DNA from: Candidatus Kryptoniota bacterium
Lineage (GTDB): Bacteria; Bacteroidota; Ignavibacteria; Kryptoniales; JAKASW01
Reading direction: 5' to 3'
Assembly (NCBI GenBank): GCA_024641705.1
Contig: JAHECO010000013.1
Location: forward strand, 1 to 64,000
DNA: 64,000 nucleotides
Position 1 is the first letter of the stretch, and each line of letters begins with the position of its first letter. Shown piece after piece: positions 27,534 to 36,494 of the stretch. The position numbers and the translations under genes were made by a program. The notes beneath the pieces are model-generated. The model did not search any database. It was not told the DNA's origin and worked only from the letters and a program-made list of their open reading frames with translations.

Positions 27534-29375
27534 ATGAGAAGATTGCCATGGTCTATCGCTTTGATGGCAGCGGCAGTGCTCGCGATGACGACGGGTCTGT
27601 TCGCCCAGACGGCGGACACGCTCAGGATCTATCCAAGCACTACTCCTGGGGTCGTCAACGACGTCATCAATAGCGATACCCTTGCCGGAGGAGTCAGGGC
27701 GCATCCCAACCGGGTATACGTCCTTTCACACGGAGCTGTTTACCAGCAGACCGAGCCGTTCAAGATCGATGGTAATGTCACGATTGTCGGCAACGACACG
27801 ACCGCGGGACTTCGCCCGCCTGTGCTCGCACCGGCTATCCTGTCGGATAACTCTTCGATCGATCACTACTTCGATCTGAATGGGAAGGGCGGCGACGTCA
27901 CCCTGAAGAATATTTACATAACAGCCTTCCGTGCCGACGGAAACGCCCTCGGCTGGTCCGATGGTATAAGGATGAACGCGGACAGTGTGGACCTCACGAT
28001 GGACGGAGTCATCTTCGACGGGTTTACACATACTGCGCTCCAGCTTGGCGGACAGTGGAACAAGATGCTCGTGGAAAACTGCGTGTTCAGAAATGACATG
28101 CACAGCAGCTCCTACTTCGGCGGCGGAGCTTTCCTTTCCAACGGTAACGTCGACATGGATACCACGGTATGGGTCAACAATACTTTCTTCTGCAACAACT
28201 CTTACCTGTGGTCGATCCGCGGATATTGCCCGGTCGCGGTATTCTCTCACAACACCGTCGTATACGGGACTGTTAACCCGTTCCTTATGAGACAGGGTCA
28301 AATCATGAACCTGGACAACAACCTCTTCTACGCGGTCCATTCATACGGCGGTATTCCTGAACAGACAATTACGGCGTGGTTCCTGAACTATCCCGATACC
28401 GCATCAACCAGCATCATGAGACTTCGCACACACGACAGCACGAGCTATTGGTCCAACCTGTGGGGTGGCGCGATCACTGGTCCGGAAGTCTTCATCGGTA
28501 CCGGCGGGACTGGCAACAGGCAGGTCGTTGACCAGGATGTCGCCCTCGCTGGCAGACACGTTTCGGTACGTAACAACTCTTACTTCTGGCCGACCGCGTT
28601 GTGGAATTTCATTAAGGCCTACAACGATACGGTTACCCAGTCTGACAGTGTAGATATACCTGTGTACGGTAATCCGAACGGCGGCAAGGCGCTTATGGTC
28701 AGGAAGCTTTACTATCCGACCTGGTGGAGCAATTACGCCAAGTATACGATTGCCAAGATCGACAGTCAGGGCGGCGTCGTCGACACGTCGGGCAACATTT
28801 ATGCTGACCCCGGCTTCAGCACCAACATTAACAACCAGATGGATAGTCTGGATGCCTACATCCTGAAGATTGCTGATAACACGCTCGACCATCCGTGGTA
28901 CTACTACCCCTCGAGCGGTAAACTCTATCCGCCGACATGGCCGCTTCCCGAGAACCTGGCTTATTCAAATACCACGCTTCAGTCAGCCGGTAGAGATGGT
29001 TACGCTGTCGGCGATCTGAACTGGTTCCCGACTCAGAAAGCTGCGTGGATTGCGGCAGGCGGTATGTCGCAAGCGATTACCGGAGTGAAGACAGTACCCA
29101 GCAAAGTGCCGACCAAGTTCGTACTCAGCAACAACTACCCGAATCCGTTCAACCCGTCGACCGCGATCAAAGTCAGCCTGAAGCAGGCGGGCGTGATCAG
29201 CCTGACGGTTTACAACGTCCTCGGTCAGATCGTGCAGGTTGTCGACCAGGGCTTCAAACCGGCCGGCGAATATCTGTACAACGTCAACATGGACAGATTT
29301 GCCAGCGGCGTTTACTTCTACACTTTGAGGCAAGGGACTAACTCAATAACCAAAAAAATGCTTCTCCTTAAGTAG
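27534..29375 (+). CDS. Secreted right-handed beta-helix protein with T9SS type A sorting domain
   Basis: 613 aa from ATG 27534 (AAGGAG at 27522-27527; signal peptide WSIALMAAAVLAMTTGLFAQ). The middle shows parallel beta-helix style repeats (VTLKNIYITAF, VDLTMDGVIFDGF, NKMLVENCVFRND, VWVNNTFFCNN, AVFSHNTVVYG, IMNLDNNLFYAV). The last about 85 residues are a classic T9SS sorting domain: NNYPNPFNPSTAIKVSL, LTVYNVLGQIVQ, ASGVYFYTLR, KKMLLLK. It is exported across the outer membrane and probably kept at the surface. It could bind or cleave polysaccharide, but no lyase active site is recognised. It sits 157 bp after the receptor gene and before a terminator. Confidence 0.9.
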   Translation: MRRLPWSIALMAAAVLAMTTGLFAQTADTLRIYPSTTPGVVNDVINSDTLAGGVRAHPNRVYVLSHGAVYQQTEPFKIDGNVTIVGNDTTAGLRPPVLAPAILSDNSSIDHYFDLNGKGGDVTLKNIYITAFRADGNALGWSDGIRMNADSVDLTMDGVIFDGFTHTALQLGGQWNKMLVENCVFRNDMHSSSYFGGGAFLSNGNVDMDTTVWVNNTFFCNNSYLWSIRGYCPVAVFSHNTVVYGTVNPFLMRQGQIMNLDNNLFYAVHSYGGIPEQTITAWFLNYPDTASTSIMRLRTHDSTSYWSNLWGGAITGPEVFIGTGGTGNRQVVDQDVALAGRHVSVRNNSYFWPTALWNFIKAYNDTVTQSDSVDIPVYGNPNGGKALMVRKLYYPTWWSNYAKYTIAKIDSQGGVVDTSGNIYADPGFSTNINNQMDSLDAYILKIADNTLDHPWYYYPSSGKLYPPTWPLPENLAYSNTTLQSAGRDGYAVGDLNWFPTQKAAWIAAGGMSQAITGVKTVPSKVPTKFVLSNNYPNPFNPSTAIKVSLKQAGVISLTVYNVLGQIVQVVDQGFKPAGEYLYNVNMDRFASGVYFYTLRQGTNSITKKMLLLK

Positions 29376-29400
29376 TGGATTAGTCCCATTACTGCAGCGG

Positions 29401-29435
29401 GACCGCCGGGTAAAACCGGCGGTCTCTGCTTTTTG
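29401..29435 (+). terminator. Intrinsic terminator after the T9SS protein gene
   Basis: GACCGCCGG (29401-29409), loop GTAAAA, CCGGCGGTC (29416-29424), then TCTGCTTTTTG. Perfect 9-bp GC-rich stem with a T-rich tail, 26 bp after the stop codon. Confidence 0.85.
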
Positions 29436-29633
29436 CATCTCTATCGGATTACAGTATTAGTTTTGTTTGATTGTGAGTCATAGCCCGGCAAAAGTGGAAC
29501 CCTTCTACCGCGGCACGCTTCTCACGATTGAGAGTTGCTGCGAAGTTAGGACAACCACTTATCCAGCGGGGCAGCGATGACTAGGTTGGGGTGGCTAAGT
29601 GACTCTTTCTGAATCATCTTACTGAGGGACAAT

Positions 29634-30935
29634 ATGACTGAAACAGGTGTGAAGAAAGGAAGTCCTGCATTGTGGGTGCCCACGCTCTATTTTGCAGAAG
29701 GCCTGCCTTTCGTCACGATAAACGTGGTGTCCGTTCTGATGTACAAGTCCCTCGGCGTCTCGGATGCGGATATAGCTTTCTTCACGACGCTCGTGATTCT
29801 GCCGTGGACTCTGAAACCCCTCTGGGGTCCGGTCCTCGAGATGTTCAAAACGAAGAAGTACTTCGTCGTTGCCACGCAGTTCCTGGGCGGTATCGGATTC
29901 GGTCTCCTCGCTCTCACCTTGAAGCTGCCGTCGTTCTTCCAGTATTCGATCGCGCTATTGGGCATCATTGCTTTCAACGGGGCAACGCACGATATTGCAG
30001 CAGACGGGGTCTACATTAATGCCCTCAGCGGAAAACAACAAGCTGAGTACGTGGGTTGGCAGGGGGCATTTTATAATGTCGCGAAAGTCCTCTCGCAGGG
30101 AGCCTTCGTCTACCTGGCGGGCCAGCTCGAAGACTCCGTCGGCGTAGTTCACGCCTGGATGGTTGTCATGGCCCTGTTCGGCGGGATCCTTATCATACTC
30201 AGCATCTACCATGTGAAGGTCCTCCCGACGGGCGGCGAAGCGGGGAACGTCAAAACGGCCAAGGAAGCGTTCGGGACCTTCTGGGATGTGGTCAAAACAT
30301 TTTTCGAGAAGAAGTACATCGCGTGGGGAATTACGTTCATAGTGCTCTACCGGTTTGCAGAAGGGCAGGCAATGAAAATTGTCCCGCTCTTCTTCAGGGC
30401 GGATCGGGCAGTCGGCGGACTTGGGTTGTCCACTTCCCAGATAGGGATACTTTACGGTATCTTTCCGCCGATCGCTTATATCGTGGGCTCGATACTCGCG
30501 GGCTACTTCACGGCGCGGCGCGGCCTCCGGAAATCCCTGATAATCCTGTGTGCTTTCTTCAATATCCCATTCGCTGTCTACGCATTCCTGGCGTATACGA
30601 CCCCGACGAACCTCGTGACCGTCGGCACCGCGGTCGTGTTCGAGTATTTCGGATACGGTTTCGGCTTCATAGGGCTGACGCTTTACATGATGCAGCAGAT
30701 CGCGCCGGGCAAATACAAGATGGCACACTACGCCTTTGCGACGGGCATAATGAACCTCGGTCTCATGATTCCATCGGCCATGAGCGGCTTCATTAGCGAC
30801 TTTCTCGGCTACAAGCATTTCTTCATGTGGGTCATGATAGCCACTATCCCGTCTTTCCTGGTCGCGTGGCTTGTACCCTTCAGGAGAGTGGAAGAGGAGC
30901 CCGTCCCGGCGGATACGTCGCTAACGGCTCAATGA
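29634..30935 (+). CDS. MFS permease, AmpG-like, probable amino-sugar oligomer importer
   Basis: 433 aa with about 12 membrane helices. The opening LYFAEGLPFVTINVVSVLMYKSLG and the helix pair around LPWTLKPLWGPVLEMF are typical of the AmpG/SLC33-like branch of MFS, which moves GlcNAc-anhydroMurNAc and related sugars. It is 26 bp before the chitobiose phosphorylase gene, so the likely cargo is chitobiose or a similar GlcNAc disaccharide. The substrate is inference. It starts a new unit behind the 29.4-kb terminator. Confidence 0.85.
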   Translation: MTETGVKKGSPALWVPTLYFAEGLPFVTINVVSVLMYKSLGVSDADIAFFTTLVILPWTLKPLWGPVLEMFKTKKYFVVATQFLGGIGFGLLALTLKLPSFFQYSIALLGIIAFNGATHDIAADGVYINALSGKQQAEYVGWQGAFYNVAKVLSQGAFVYLAGQLEDSVGVVHAWMVVMALFGGILIILSIYHVKVLPTGGEAGNVKTAKEAFGTFWDVVKTFFEKKYIAWGITFIVLYRFAEGQAMKIVPLFFRADRAVGGLGLSTSQIGILYGIFPPIAYIVGSILAGYFTARRGLRKSLIILCAFFNIPFAVYAFLAYTTPTNLVTVGTAVVFEYFGYGFGFIGLTLYMMQQIAPGKYKMAHYAFATGIMNLGLMIPSAMSGFISDFLGYKHFFMWVMIATIPSFLVAWLVPFRRVEEEPVPADTSLTAQ

Positions 30936-30961
30936 ATAAAATTCTATCATAGGAAATAAAA

Positions 30962-33364
30962 ATGCGTTACGGCTATTTTGACGACGAAGACAGAGAATAT
31001 GTGATCGAGCGACCCGATGTTCCGGTGTCATGGACGAATTATCTCGGCGTGAGGGACTTGTGCACTGTCATTTCGCACAACGCGGGCGGCTATACCTTCT
31101 ACAAATCAACCGAGCACCACAGGATAACAAGGTTCAGGCAAAACGGGATCCCCCTGGACCGGCCCGGCCATTATGTGTACATCCGCGACGACGAGACGGG
31201 CGAGTATTGGTCCGTATCCTGGCAGCCCGTCGGCAAGGACCTGGAGAAGGCAAAATACGTGTGCCGGCACGGGCTTTCTTACTCGAAGTTCCTCTGCGAT
31301 TACAACGGGATAGAGGCAGAACAGCTGATGTTCATCCCCGTGAATGACGATGTCGAGTTGTGGGATGTACGAATCAAGAACAAAGGGAACAAGCCCCGCA
31401 AGCTGAGCGTGTTTTCCTACGCGGAGTTCTCTTTCCATCATATCGAGATCGACAACCAGAACCTCCAGATGAGTCTCTACGCGAGCGGCTCGAACTACAA
31501 GGATGGAATAATCGAATACGATTTCTTTTACGAACCGTGGACGTATCATTTCTTCACTTCAAGTTTTGATCCCGACAGCTACGATTGCGTCCGGGATATT
31601 TTCATAGGGGACTACCGCACCGAGACGAACCCTGCCGCTGTCGAACGCGGCAAGTGTTCTAACAGCACCGAACTCGGGGGTAACCACTGTGGCGCCCTGC
31701 ACAAGAGATTCATGCTGAAATCCGGAGAAGAGTCACGCTTGGTGTTTATGCTCGGCGTGGGCTCCCGCGACGAAAAAGGTTACGCGTGCAGGAAGAAGTA
31801 CTCCGATTTGAAGTCGGTCGATTCGGCCTTCAAGGAATTAAAAGAGTACTGGGAGCACAAAACATCCGTGTTCCAGTGCAAGACACCGAGCCAGGGGATG
31901 AACACGATGATAAACACCTGGACGCTGTACCAGGCCGAGACTTGCGTTGTATGGTCGAGGTTCGCTTCGTTCATCGAGGTCGGCGGGAGAGTCGGGCTCG
32001 GCTACCGCGATACTTCCCAGGACGTCATGGCCGTACCGCATACGAACCCCGGGAAAGTAAAGGAAAGAATCAGAGAACTCCTGCACGGGCAGGTAAGCAG
32101 AGGCTACGGTCTGCATCTTTTCGACCCGGATGTGTTCAAGCCTCAGGAGGACAGGCTGCCCGGCGTGAAATTGCCGACGGTAGTCCCCTCGAGCGGCGTC
32201 GAGTCGATAATACACGGCATGGAAGATGTCTGTTCGGACGATGCGCTCTGGATCGTCGCGTCCGTCTGCGAGTACGTGATGGAGACAGGCGAGATGGAGT
32301 TTTTCAACGAGGTTATCCCTTATGCCGACAAAGGCAAAGACACGGTATATGAACACCTCAAACGCTCGCTTGATTTTACTGCGGAACAAACCGCAAAGAA
32401 CGGTGTCTGTCTCGGCCTCCGCGCGGACTGGAACGACTGCCTCAATCTCGGCGGGGGACAGAGCGCCATGGTATCATTCATGCACTATTGGGCTCTCCGT
32501 TATTTCATAGATGCGGCAGAAGTCCTCGGATATGAAAACGACGTGCACAAGTATTCCGAGATGGCAGAGCGGGTCCGCACATCGATAGAACGCGAACTCT
32601 GGGACGGGGAATGGTACGCGAGAGGAGTGACGCGCGCCGGCATCAGGATCGGCGTCAAAGCGAACAAGGAAGGCAAGATTTTCCTTGAAAGCAACAGCTG
32701 GGCGGGTCTGTCCGGAGCGGCGTCGCCGGAGAGAGCTCGGAGTGCCATGGACGCCGTGCACAAATACCTCGCATCGCCATACGGTCTTCACCTTAATTGG
32801 CCGACTTACACCGAACCGAATGACGACATAGGCTACGTGACACGCGTCTATCGCGGGATAAAGGAGAATGGTTCGATCTTCAGTCATCCGAACCCCTGGG
32901 CGGTGATCGCCGAATGTAAACTCGGCCGCGGCAACCTGGCTATGAAATTGTACGACGCGCTCCTTCCGTATAATCAGAACGATATGATAGAGATCCGGCA
33001 GTCCGAGCCGTACTCGTACTGCCAGTTCGTCATGGGAAAGGACCACACCGCCTACGGACGGGCGCGCCACCCGTGGCTGACCGGGAGCGGCGGTTGGAGC
33101 TACACCGCAGCTGCCAAGTATATTCTCGGCATCCGACCCGCGTATGAAGGCCTCACGATCGATCCGGCAATACCGTCCGACTGGAACGGCTTCGAAGTTG
33201 TGAGGAGATGGCGCGGCGCGACTTACTACATCTCCGTCAAGAACCCGGACCACGTGGAAAATGGGGTCAGGTCGATTCTTGTTAACGGGGTGCCTGCCGA
33301 TGGCATGGTACCGGTTCAACCTGCCGGGTCTGAGAACCGCGTGGAAGTAGTCATGGGGAAGTAG
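30962..33364 (+). CDS. chbP: GH94 N,N'-diacetylchitobiose phosphorylase
   Basis: 800 aa, almost exactly the length of the Vibrio enzyme, with the same opening (MRYGYFDD, then YVIERPDVPVSWTNYLG, CTVISHNAGGYTFYKS, RPGHYVYIRDDETGEYWSVSWQPV). The catalytic Asp in ADWNDCLN falls at residue 492, the position reported for Vibrio proteolyticus ChbP. It splits (GlcNAc)2 with phosphate into GlcNAc-1-phosphate and GlcNAc, saving ATP. No signal peptide, so it acts in the cytoplasm on disaccharide brought in, perhaps by the MFS permease just upstream. GH18 downstream would supply the dimers. Confidence 0.95.
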   Translation: MRYGYFDDEDREYVIERPDVPVSWTNYLGVRDLCTVISHNAGGYTFYKSTEHHRITRFRQNGIPLDRPGHYVYIRDDETGEYWSVSWQPVGKDLEKAKYVCRHGLSYSKFLCDYNGIEAEQLMFIPVNDDVELWDVRIKNKGNKPRKLSVFSYAEFSFHHIEIDNQNLQMSLYASGSNYKDGIIEYDFFYEPWTYHFFTSSFDPDSYDCVRDIFIGDYRTETNPAAVERGKCSNSTELGGNHCGALHKRFMLKSGEESRLVFMLGVGSRDEKGYACRKKYSDLKSVDSAFKELKEYWEHKTSVFQCKTPSQGMNTMINTWTLYQAETCVVWSRFASFIEVGGRVGLGYRDTSQDVMAVPHTNPGKVKERIRELLHGQVSRGYGLHLFDPDVFKPQEDRLPGVKLPTVVPSSGVESIIHGMEDVCSDDALWIVASVCEYVMETGEMEFFNEVIPYADKGKDTVYEHLKRSLDFTAEQTAKNGVCLGLRADWNDCLNLGGGQSAMVSFMHYWALRYFIDAAEVLGYENDVHKYSEMAERVRTSIERELWDGEWYARGVTRAGIRIGVKANKEGKIFLESNSWAGLSGAASPERARSAMDAVHKYLASPYGLHLNWPTYTEPNDDIGYVTRVYRGIKENGSIFSHPNPWAVIAECKLGRGNLAMKLYDALLPYNQNDMIEIRQSEPYSYCQFVMGKDHTAYGRARHPWLTGSGGWSYTAAAKYILGIRPAYEGLTIDPAIPSDWNGFEVVRRWRGATYYISVKNPDHVENGVRSILVNGVPADGMVPVQPAGSENRVEVVMGK

Positions 33365-33415
33365 TCCCGTCGCGATTATCACCTGGATCCAGCTAACCTA
33401 TGCCAGGAGTCTCAT

Positions 33416-35008
33416 ATGAGGACTGTACTTCTACTGCTGTATGCGGCAATGGTGACGGCGGTTTCCTTCGAAGTTGCCGCAGCTCAGTCAAAGAGAGTTG
33501 TCGCTTACTTCCCTGAGTGGGGGGTCAAGCACCAGCCCTACTACGTTAAGGATATCGAGACCCACGGGGCGGCCGACAAGATTACGGTTCTGATGTACGC
33601 TTTCTCCGAGCCGTCGCCCGACTCGAGCGGTCAGATAGAACCGAAATTCATGGACCCCTATGAAGCGTACCAGCGTGTTTACACTTGGGGGATGAGTGTC
33701 GACGGCGTCGCGGATGATTCGGCCCAGGCGCTGCGGGGTCAGTTCAACCAACTGAAGAAACTCAAGAAGTGCCATCCCGGCCTCAGGATACTTATATCGA
33801 TCGGCGGCTGGACCGGCTCGGGCTATTTCTCCGACGCGGTGGCCACACCGGCTTCGAGGCAGGAGTTTGCCGACGCCATTATTCAAAGATTCATTCTGGG
33901 AAATCTTCCGAAAGTAAACGGCGCGGGGGGCGGCGGAGCAGCGGCCGGCGTGTTTGACGGCGTCGACATAGACTGGGAGTATCCCATCAGCGGCGGGAAC
34001 ACAGGCAACCATCACAACCCGACGGATGCGGAGAACCTTACGGCATTTTACGCTCTGCTGCGCGCGAAGCTCGACGCGATCAACCCTAAACTTCTTTTGA
34101 CCGCCGCCGTCCCCGCCGGTGAAACCACGCTCCGAAACTACCAGATAGTCAAAGATCAGAAATATCTGGACTGGTATAACCTGATGACATATGATTTTAC
34201 CGGCGCATGGGATCCTCGAACAGGCCACCATGCCAACCTCCTGTCCTCCCCGGAATCTCCGACCCGAAATTCTTTCGACAGGGCGGTTCACTTCATGCTC
34301 GATACGCTTGGCGTGGAACCGGGAAAGATTGTTCCCGGCGTCGCGTTCTACGGTAGGGGATGGCAGGATGTTGCGGCCACGGACGGAGGTTTGCGTCAGG
34401 CGGCAGGGGGTGGGGCTTCCGGTGAATTCGGTGTCGGGATCAACAACTACTCTCAGCTGTCTTTGCTGACGCATCAGGGATATGAGTATCACTGGGACCC
34501 GGCTGCCATGGCCCCGTGGCTTTACGATCGTGACTTGAAAATATTCTGGTCGCTCGACGACGCAAAGTCTATTGCATTGAAATTTCACTATGTCCTCGCG
34601 TACAATCTCGGAGGCATCATGTGCTGGGACATCACCGGCGACGATTCGAGCGGGACCCTGATCGATGCGATGTCTTCCGGTAGGATGCCAGGGATGCCTG
34701 AAGTCAAAGGGCAGGCCGATACGGGGACCGGTTCGTGTACGATTACGGCTCCGGCCGCAGGTAGCGAGTTCATGGAGGGTTCTAATGTTATATTCGCGAC
34801 AATGTCCGTCGTCGCTAATGGATCGATAGCTGCGACCGAGTTCTTCGTAGACGGAAAATCGATCGGGTACGACACGAAAGCTCCGTTCGACTGGGTCTGG
34901 TTCAACGTGCCGGCGGGAGAACACGCGCTGAAGGCCGTTGCCGTGGATGGTAATGGCAACACGTTCAGTTCCGGGGATGTGCGTGTGATCGTCGCGACGA
35001 AACATTAA
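33416..35008 (+). CDS. Secreted GH18 chitinase with C-terminal Ig-like domain
   Basis: 530 aa, signal peptide (LLLLYAAMVTAVSFEVAAAQ). GH18 barrel: VVAYFPEWG, ILISIGGWTGSGYFSD, and the DxxDxDxE motif in FDGVDIDWEYP with catalytic Glu188; LMTYDFTGAWD and the late Trp strand GGIMCWDITGDDS. An insertion between strands 7 and 8 (YGRGW to HWDP) is of the ChiA type that makes a deep groove, suggesting processive or exo action. About 90 C-terminal residues form an Ig-like module with VNGS/FFVDGKSIGYDTKAPF. Its product (GlcNAc)2 fits the GH94 enzyme. An endo-beta-GlcNAcase role is less likely. Confidence 0.92.
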   Translation: MRTVLLLLYAAMVTAVSFEVAAAQSKRVVAYFPEWGVKHQPYYVKDIETHGAADKITVLMYAFSEPSPDSSGQIEPKFMDPYEAYQRVYTWGMSVDGVADDSAQALRGQFNQLKKLKKCHPGLRILISIGGWTGSGYFSDAVATPASRQEFADAIIQRFILGNLPKVNGAGGGGAAAGVFDGVDIDWEYPISGGNTGNHHNPTDAENLTAFYALLRAKLDAINPKLLLTAAVPAGETTLRNYQIVKDQKYLDWYNLMTYDFTGAWDPRTGHHANLLSSPESPTRNSFDRAVHFMLDTLGVEPGKIVPGVAFYGRGWQDVAATDGGLRQAAGGGASGEFGVGINNYSQLSLLTHQGYEYHWDPAAMAPWLYDRDLKIFWSLDDAKSIALKFHYVLAYNLGGIMCWDITGDDSSGTLIDAMSSGRMPGMPEVKGQADTGTGSCTITAPAAGSEFMEGSNVIFATMSVVANGSIAATEFFVDGKSIGYDTKAPFDWVWFNVPAGEHALKAVAVDGNGNTFSSGDVRVIVATKH

Positions 35009-35025
35009 TCTTTCAGGAGAGAAGA

Positions 35026-36471
35026 ATGGGTTCGAGAAGAGATTTTCTGAAAACCGGCGGCCTCGCGGTGGCAGGCCTTTCTCTGCTGAAAAGGAGCCCT
35101 TTCAGCCTAGAATCGGGCATTCCGGTGCCGAGGAACGGCGACAGTCTCACAGGGAAAAGGCCTCCCGTCGCCAAAAGAAAGTTTATCAGCGAGGCAGTCG
35201 AAGAGGAGATCGACATTGTCGAGAAGGGGATCGGGAACAAAGAACTCGCCCGCATCTTCGTGAACTGTTATCCCAACACGCTCGATACGACCGTGAAGTT
35301 CTCAACGATTGACGGCAGACCGGACACTTTTGTAATCACCGGCGATATCAACGCGATGTGGCTCCGCGACTCGAGTGCCCAGGTCTGGCCTTACCTTCCA
35401 CTCATCAACAAAGACAAGAAGCTCAAAGACCTGATAGCGGGAGTGATCAACAGGCAGGTCAAGTGCATCTTGCTCGATCCGTATGCGAACGCCTTCAACT
35501 TCGGACCGACCGGCAGCGAATGGGACAAAGACCTGACCGACATGAGACCCGGCATACACGAGCGGAAGTGGGAAGTGGACTCTCTGTGCTATCCGATCAG
35601 GCTGGCGCACGGGTACTGGAAGCAAACCGGCGACGCGTCATGTTTCGATTCCCGGTGGCAGGAAGCGATGAAACTTGTCGTCAAGACCTTCAAGCAGCAG
35701 CAGCGCAAGGACGGCCCCGGCCCGTACAAATTCCAGCGCGTAACTGCCTGGCAGAGCGATACCGTTGCCGGCGGCGGCTACGGAAACCCGATCAAGCCCA
35801 ACGGCCTGATTGTCTCGATCTTCCGGCCTTCCGACGACGCGACGATATTTCTGTTCCTGGTGCCGTCCAACTTCTTTGCAGTAACTTCACTGCGACAGCT
35901 GTCCGAAATGTTCGGTGAGGTCATGAACGATAAAGAATTTGCCGGCGAGTGTTCTTCTCTTGCCGACGAAGTCTATGAGGCCCTGCAGCACTACGCGGTA
36001 TCGAACCACATGACGTTCGGCGAAATGTACTCCTATGAGGTGGATGGCTTCGGCAACAGACTGTTCATGGACGACGCCAATGCACCGAGCCTGCTTTCGC
36101 TCCCTTACCTGGGATGCCTCCCCAGCAACGACCGGACCTACCAGAACACGAGAATGTTTCTCTTCAGCGAAAACAACCCATACTTCTTTAAGGGAACAGC
36201 GGGAGAGGGAATCGGAAGTCCGCACACGGGGTTGGACAAGATCTGGCCGATTGGATTGATCATGCGCGCGCTCACGAGCAACGACGATACCGAGATCGCG
36301 AAATGTCTCAGGATGCTCGTAGTGGCGAGCGCAGGTACCGGCCATATGCACGAGTCGTTCGACGAAAACGACCCCAGGAAATTCACGAGAAGCTGGTTCG
36401 CCTGGGCAAACACGCTGTTCGGCGAACTTGTCATCAAGCTCTACCACGAGAGGCCCTACCTCCTCACGTAG
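35026..36471 (+). CDS. GH125 exo-alpha-1,6-mannosidase with Tat-type signal
   Basis: 481 aa. Starts MGSRRDFLKTGG, a twin-arginine signal (SRRDFLK), so it is likely exported folded. GH125 (former DUF1237) hallmarks: VITGDINAMWLRDSSAQVWP, FNFGPTGSEWDKD, ERKWEVDSLCYP, SIFRPSDDAT, and late HESFDENDPRKFTRSWFAWAN, which includes the region of the catalytic acids. The family removes terminal alpha-1,6-mannose. Together with GH20, GH29, GH35 and GH18 it broadens the set from chitin toward N-glycan-like substrates. It is 17 bp after the chitinase gene and ends 23 bp before a convergent gene. Confidence 0.93.
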   Translation: MGSRRDFLKTGGLAVAGLSLLKRSPFSLESGIPVPRNGDSLTGKRPPVAKRKFISEAVEEEIDIVEKGIGNKELARIFVNCYPNTLDTTVKFSTIDGRPDTFVITGDINAMWLRDSSAQVWPYLPLINKDKKLKDLIAGVINRQVKCILLDPYANAFNFGPTGSEWDKDLTDMRPGIHERKWEVDSLCYPIRLAHGYWKQTGDASCFDSRWQEAMKLVVKTFKQQQRKDGPGPYKFQRVTAWQSDTVAGGGYGNPIKPNGLIVSIFRPSDDATIFLFLVPSNFFAVTSLRQLSEMFGEVMNDKEFAGECSSLADEVYEALQHYAVSNHMTFGEMYSYEVDGFGNRLFMDDANAPSLLSLPYLGCLPSNDRTYQNTRMFLFSENNPYFFKGTAGEGIGSPHTGLDKIWPIGLIMRALTSNDDTEIAKCLRMLVVASAGTGHMHESFDENDPRKFTRSWFAWANTLFGELVIKLYHERPYLLT

Positions 36472-36494
36472 AATCGATCCTGGCCGGAGGGGCG

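Noticed and set aside
33488-35005. Long open frame of 505 codons on the minus strand opposite the chitinase gene
   Set aside because: It mirrors the GH18 gene exactly. The protein has no recognisable motif or signal and the plus-strand gene has catalytic residues and a ribosome site. An effect of codon bias.
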